Shown here: positions 61,179-64,000 of the stretch, one piece after another
Numbering within the stretch: position 1 is the stretch's first letter
How the letters are laid out: every line of letters begins with the position of its first letter
From: SXOA01 sp051004015
GTDB lineage: Bacteria; Planctomycetota; Planctomycetia; Pirellulales; Pirellulaceae
NCBI GenBank assembly: GCA_051004015.1
Contig: JBPCKT010000063.1
Coordinates: 62,001-126,000 of the forward strand
Length of the DNA stretch: 64,000 bases
Direction: 5' to 3'
Position numbers and translations under genes: made by a program
The notes under the pieces: generated by a model
What the model saw: the letters and a program-made list of their open reading frames with translations, nothing else
What the model was told of the DNA's origin: nothing
Database searches by the model: none

Positions 61179-62069
61179 CTACGGAGTTTCCATCACATCT
61201 ACACTCACATCTGCCAATTTGGGCCCGGATGCGCCCAGCGGCGGCAGGCGGCCTAAGAAGGCGTCGAGGGCGGCGCGGTATTCGTCGGTCTGGCCGTCGT
61301 TGTGCTTGCCGCCGCTATTGGTGATGAACTGCTTGTTCTCGCTGGGGCAGGCCTCGAAGAGAGCCTGGCCCTGTTTGTACGGGATGACCTCGTCGGCATC
61401 GCCGTGACTCATGAGGAGCGGGCCGCGATAGTTCTTGATCTTTTCCCGCGAGTTCATCTTCGTGGCCAGCAGCCACTTCATCGGCAAGTAGGGCATATGG
61501 TACTGGGCAACGTCCGGTATGGACGTGAACGTGCCGGCGAGAACCAAGCCGCGAGCACCGTCCTTGGAAGCAAGGTCAACTGCCACGCCGCCGCCGAGCG
61601 ATTGTCCGAGCAGAATCACGTCGCTCTCCGCAATCTTGTTTTTAGCCGCCAGCCATTTGCGGCCCGCGCGGGCATCTTGCAGAATTCCTTCCTCGGTCGG
61701 CTTTCCTTCACTCTTGCCATAGCCGCGGTAATCGAGGGCCAGTACCGCCAGGTTGTGCTTGCGATTGAGAATGCGAATGGTCGGGGCCAAGAGCGTTACG
61801 TTGCCGCCGTTGCCGTGCAGCAAAAGGGCATGTCCCTTCGGCTCTTCATGGCCGGCATACCAGCCGTGGAGCTTCGTCCCATCGGCAGCAGTGAAGTTGG
61901 CGTCCTCGACGAAGACCTCAGTCTGCACCCATTCGCCGGCTGGATACTTGTTTGGTTGGAACAGGCTCCGCCGTTCCCAACCCGGTGCCTTCGCGCCGGG
62001 AATCACCGCGCAGCCGCAGCAGGACGCGAAGGCGACAAAGACTAGGCCCGAAAGAGAGAGGAGCTGCAT
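61179..62069 (-). CDS. Lipoprotein alpha/beta hydrolase
   Basis: A 296-residue hydrolase with a lipoprotein-type signal (LVFVAFASCCGCAVIPGAKA; several possible lipobox cysteines). The hydrolase part is a BAAT/dienelactone-like fold: HALLLHGNGGNVTLLAPTIR for the oxyanion hole, VLALDYRGYGKSEGKPTEEG, and the nucleophile elbow LLGQSLGGGVAVDLA (GQSLGG). The catalytic aspartate is probably in MSHGDADEVIPYKQGQALFE and the histidine in NSGGKHNDGQTD. It lies between two repeat elements. The substrate is unknown, but this group includes lipases and acyl esterases attached to the envelope. Confidence 0.88.
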   Translation of the reverse strand: MQLLSLSGLVFVAFASCCGCAVIPGAKAPGWERRSLFQPNKYPAGEWVQTEVFVEDANFTAADGTKLHGWYAGHEEPKGHALLLHGNGGNVTLLAPTIRILNRKHNLAVLALDYRGYGKSEGKPTEEGILQDARAGRKWLAAKNKIAESDVILLGQSLGGGVAVDLASKDGARGLVLAGTFTSIPDVAQYHMPYLPMKWLLATKMNSREKIKNYRGPLLMSHGDADEVIPYKQGQALFEACPSENKQFITNSGGKHNDGQTDEYRAALDAFLGRLPPLGASGPKLADVSVDVMETP

Positions 62070-62070
62070 G

Positions 62071-62097
62071 GGACACGGAAAACACGGAGGACACGGC
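62071..62097 (+). repeat. Single arm of the GGACACGGAAAACACGGAGG repeat
   Basis: The sequence GGACACGGAAAACACGGAGG plus ACACGGC matches one arm of the fold-back element at 49564-49638, with no inverted partner nearby. It lies immediately upstream of the start codon of the minus-strand hydrolase. Confidence 0.65.
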
Positions 62098-62260
62098 AGC
62101 GAGAAAAGGCCGCGAAGAGTAGCTGCTGTGGGAAGGGAGCGTCAAGTTCAAAGGCGTGCTAGCAAGCACGTTCCGCTTGCCGGTGCCTTTGCCTCCGTCT
62201 AACATCCAAAGTTCGCTCGTTTCGAATTTCGAGATTCGTGCTTTGAGTTTTCTCCCAGTT

Positions 62261-63061
62261 ATGGATTTCCGCGTCAACCTCGACACCTTCCGCGGGCCGC
62301 TGGACCTGCTGCTGTACCTGGTGCGGAAGCATGAGGTGGACGTGGCGGAAATCCCCATCGCGAAGATCACCGAGCAGTACCTGGACTTCCTTGAACTGCT
62401 GGAGCAGATGAGCGTGAATGACGTGGGGGACTTTCTGGAGGTGGCCAGCACGCTCGTCGAAATCAAGTCGCGGATGGTGCTGCCGCACGGCGGCGAGGAG
62501 CCGACGGAGTGGGAGGACCCGCGGGACGAGCTGGTGGCCAGACTGCTGGAATATAAGAAGTACAAAGATGCGGCCAGCATGCTGGAAGAGCGGAGCCGCG
62601 ACTGGCAGCAGCACTACGCCCGTCTGGCGAGCGATCTGCCGCCGCGGGAAGTGGACCCGTCCGATCAGCCAATTCATGAGTTGGAGCTGTGGGACCTGGT
62701 CAGCGCGATGGGGCGAATCCTGCGGGAAAGCCAGCGGGTGCAGCCATCGACCATCGTCTACGACGACACTCCCATCCAGGTTTACATGCAGCGGATTCAC
62801 GCCACGCTGGCCCGGCGGCAGCGGGCGGCTTTCAGCGAGATGTTCGAGCCGGGGATGCACAAATCGGCCATCGTCGGGGTCTTCCTGGCGGTGCTGGAGC
62901 TCTGCCGCCACCACAACGTGCGGGCCGAGCAGAACGACCTGCACGGCGAGATCTACATCGTCCCCACCGAGGGCTTCGACCCCGCGAAGGAGATTACCGC
63001 GGCCGACGATTATTCCGGGCGGCGGCCCGTGGCGGAGGATTTGCCGGTGCGGCCGCGGTGA
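62261..63061 (+). CDS. scpA: Segregation and condensation protein A
   Basis: From ATG 62261 (MDFRVNLDTFRGPLDLLLYL) the 266-residue product is a ScpA kleisin. The N-terminal helical domain has FRGPLDLLLYLVRKHEVDVA and EIPIAKITEQYLDFLE; the central part has FLEVASTLVEIKSRMVLPHG and DPRDELVARLLEYKKYKDAA; the C-terminal winged helix contains HKSAIVGVFLAVLELCRHHN and AEQNDLHGEIYIVP. It links the Smc ATPase heads in the condensin complex with ScpB (not in the window). The upstream in-frame extension overlaps no recognised domain and is not used. Confidence 0.93.
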   Translation: MDFRVNLDTFRGPLDLLLYLVRKHEVDVAEIPIAKITEQYLDFLELLEQMSVNDVGDFLEVASTLVEIKSRMVLPHGGEEPTEWEDPRDELVARLLEYKKYKDAASMLEERSRDWQQHYARLASDLPPREVDPSDQPIHELELWDLVSAMGRILRESQRVQPSTIVYDDTPIQVYMQRIHATLARRQRAAFSEMFEPGMHKSAIVGVFLAVLELCRHHNVRAEQNDLHGEIYIVPTEGFDPAKEITAADDYSGRRPVAEDLPVRPR

Positions 63062-63069
63062 CAAGAAAG

Positions 63070-63122
63070 GTACTCATCACGCTCCGCGTGATGAAATTCC
63101 TCTCGCGGAGCGAGAGGAGTAC
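63070..63122. repeat. Paired REP hairpins with TCC and GGA loops
   Basis: CATCACGC-TCC-GCGTGATG and CCTCTCGC-GGA-GCGAGAGG, separated by AAATT and flanked by GTACT and AGTAC. The architecture equals that of the element at 19243-19296, but the stems differ entirely. Confidence 0.85.
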
Positions 63123-63784
63123 TATTCTTGAGACTCCGACTTCGCGTCGGCTTCCTTTTCCTCGACTACCTTCTCCTTCACGTCCTCTTCCGCCGGCTTC
63201 TTGGTCGGTGTCGGTTCCTTCGCCTCCGCGGAAGTTCCCCACGGAATCTGGGAGCCGATGATCACCGTGACGGCTCCGACGGCGACCAGAATCATGCCGG
63301 CCAAGAACAGTGGATTCATGTTCCAATTCTTTCGCGTCCACATCGTGAAGATGGCGTTGACGACCGGTGCGCAACCAAACACGAGAGGCATCACCAGCAA
63401 AGGCGGCGGATAAGGCTTGGTCGGCGCATAGTTGAGCGCAATTAGAAGAAACAGAGCCCCGAAGGCCCCCGCTCCGCCGGCAATCAGGCTCCACCAGATG
63501 CCGTTCATTGACCAGCCGGAAAAGAGTCCCTGGCCCGGCTCCATGACGCCGAACTGGATGAGCAAGGCCGGGGCGACAATCGCCACGATCAGGTAGGCGA
63601 TGCCGACGCAGATAAACGGGCGCAAGCGACCGTAGCTGACCTCCGGTCCTCCCTCCGTCTCGACCACGGTCATGGCATTGTGGCCCCAGGTGAGAAGCGG
63701 GCCATAAATGCCCCAGAATAAGGCGGTCGTGACGGCGGCAATGGCCATCAGAAAGATACTCGAGTTGCCACCATGTCCAGCCAT
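63122..63784 (-). CDS. Polytopic membrane protein with charged C-terminal tail
   Basis: The 220-residue protein has about five helices (near 10-30, 57-80, 93-115, 122-140, 158-178) with ALFWGIYGPLLTWGHNAMTV and GIWWSLIAGGAGAFGALFLL, followed by a Lys/Glu-rich tail of about 35 residues (PTPTKKPAEEDVKEKVVEEK). I do not recognise the family; the layout resembles a transporter of the DMT/EamA type but is too divergent to assign. It stops at the edge of a REP element shared with the scpA end. Confidence 0.65.
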   Translation of the reverse strand: MAGHGGNSSIFLMAIAAVTTALFWGIYGPLLTWGHNAMTVVETEGGPEVSYGRLRPFICVGIAYLIVAIVAPALLIQFGVMEPGQGLFSGWSMNGIWWSLIAGGAGAFGALFLLIALNYAPTKPYPPPLLVMPLVFGCAPVVNAIFTMWTRKNWNMNPLFLAGMILVAVGAVTVIIGSQIPWGTSAEAKEPTPTKKPAEEDVKEKVVEEKEADAKSESQE

Positions 63785-63886
63785 GTCAGGGTCTCCGCGT
63801 CTCTGTGTGCCTTTTGGGAATGCTCAGTTTAGCACGGTAGTGGCGAGGCTTGTAGGACCGCGCAGAGCTCCGTCCAATGAGAAGAC

Positions 63887-63913
63887 GCCGACACGCGGGC
63901 CGCGTGTGGCTAC
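63887..63913. repeat. REP-like hairpin GTAGCC family
   Basis: GCCGACACGCGGGCCGCGTG continuing TGGCTAC folds as ACACGC-GGGCC-GCGTGT with outer GCC/GGC pairs. It ends in GGCTAC like the element at 19243. It lies next to the stop codon of the edge-truncated gene. Confidence 0.55.
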
Positions 63914-63916
63914 CAG

Positions 63917-64000
63917 TTACCGCCACCTAAAAATCCGCAGCGCAATCACGAACGTGACACCGCCCCACACGGCGAGGATTGTGAGCTCCGGCCAGAGTTG
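63917..64000 (-). CDS. ABC-2-type permease, C-terminal end only
   Basis: The last 27 codons (WPELTILAVWGGVTFVIALR, then IFRWR and TAA at 63919-63917) are visible before the window edge. The final helix plus a short ALRIFRWR tail is typical of ABC-2 membrane subunits. The rest of the gene lies outside the window. Confidence 0.6.
   Translation of the reverse strand, partial: QLWPELTILAVWGGVTFVIALRIFRWR

Overview
The window reads as a chromosomal segment of a planctomycete (PVC superphylum, roughly 60% GC). The taxonomic call rests on family content: a DUF1559 pseudopilin-like protein, a DUF1573 protein, a secreted protein joining a PVC-type dehydrogenase propeller, a CxxCH heme motif and a ThuA domain, secreted sugar-phosphate-isomerase-like TIM barrels, and many secreted or membrane proteins without close functional assignment. 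TGA is used freely as a normal stop codon throughout. No rRNA, tRNA, CRISPR array, prophage or insertion-sequence transposase was recognised.

Layout. Positions 1-11258 hold the conserved transcription/translation block nusG(partial)-rplK-rplA-rplJ-rplL-rpoB-rpoC, all on the plus strand. Positions 11647-15775 encode a MacAB-like transporter (adaptor with a C-terminal EF-hand tail, ATPase, permease). Positions 16062-20202 hold a small LuxR-type HTH protein with a G10 tract just before its start, a Cys-rich secreted peptide and three secreted or anchored planctomycete-type proteins. Positions 20264-26843 contain mostly minus-strand genes (TIM barrel, BON protein, RRM protein, a HemD-HemE fusion) plus a large secreted GH-like protein. 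Positions 27170-33445 hold a 22-residue lysine-rich peptide gene, a secreted TIM barrel, a 1367-residue multidomain secreted cytochrome/ThuA protein and a PfpI-like protein. Positions 33485-39568 hold a GT2 glycosyltransferase/membrane protein pair, galM, an unknown membrane protein and a DUF3754 protein. Positions 39707-47053 encode a permuted papain-like lipoprotein, a sialidase fusion, a secreted propeller, a GNAT enzyme and a TadG-like VWA protein. Positions 47429-49459 hold a candidate selenoprotein, a cupin and a PEP-hydrolase-family protein. Positions 50160-51754 hold a small ORF and aroF with an attenuator leader. Positions 51781-64000 hold a SNF2 helicase, accD, a nitroreductase, an amidohydrolase, a CPBP protease, folD, scpA, hydrolases and an edge-truncated ABC-2 permease.

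The two most interesting signals are easily missed by a standard gene caller. (1) On the minus strand at 47974-47429, a secreted thioredoxin-like protein is interrupted once, by an in-frame TGA at codon 53, exactly where a CxxC motif would have its second cysteine (C-Y-R-TGA). The frame stays open for 128 more codons and a stem-loop compatible with a bacterial SECIS follows the TGA, so this is a candidate CxxU selenoprotein. (2) Upstream of aroF (DAHP synthase) lies a 29-codon leader peptide beginning MRKTYAYYWRFYF, followed by a pause-type hairpin and a strong intrinsic terminator with nine T residues: a textbook-type aromatic amino-acid attenuator.

A third theme is repeat ecology. Gaps between genes carry several families of palindromes: paired hairpins with TCC/GGA loops and changing stems, GGCGAGCGGGGGGC-type hairpins, AGGCTGGAAGCCT-type hairpins, and long fold-back elements with purine-rich arms. 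In two genes (pseudopilin 19219-20202 and DUF3754 38174-39568) such elements sit inside the coding sequence and have lengths (54 and 84 bp) that keep the reading frame.
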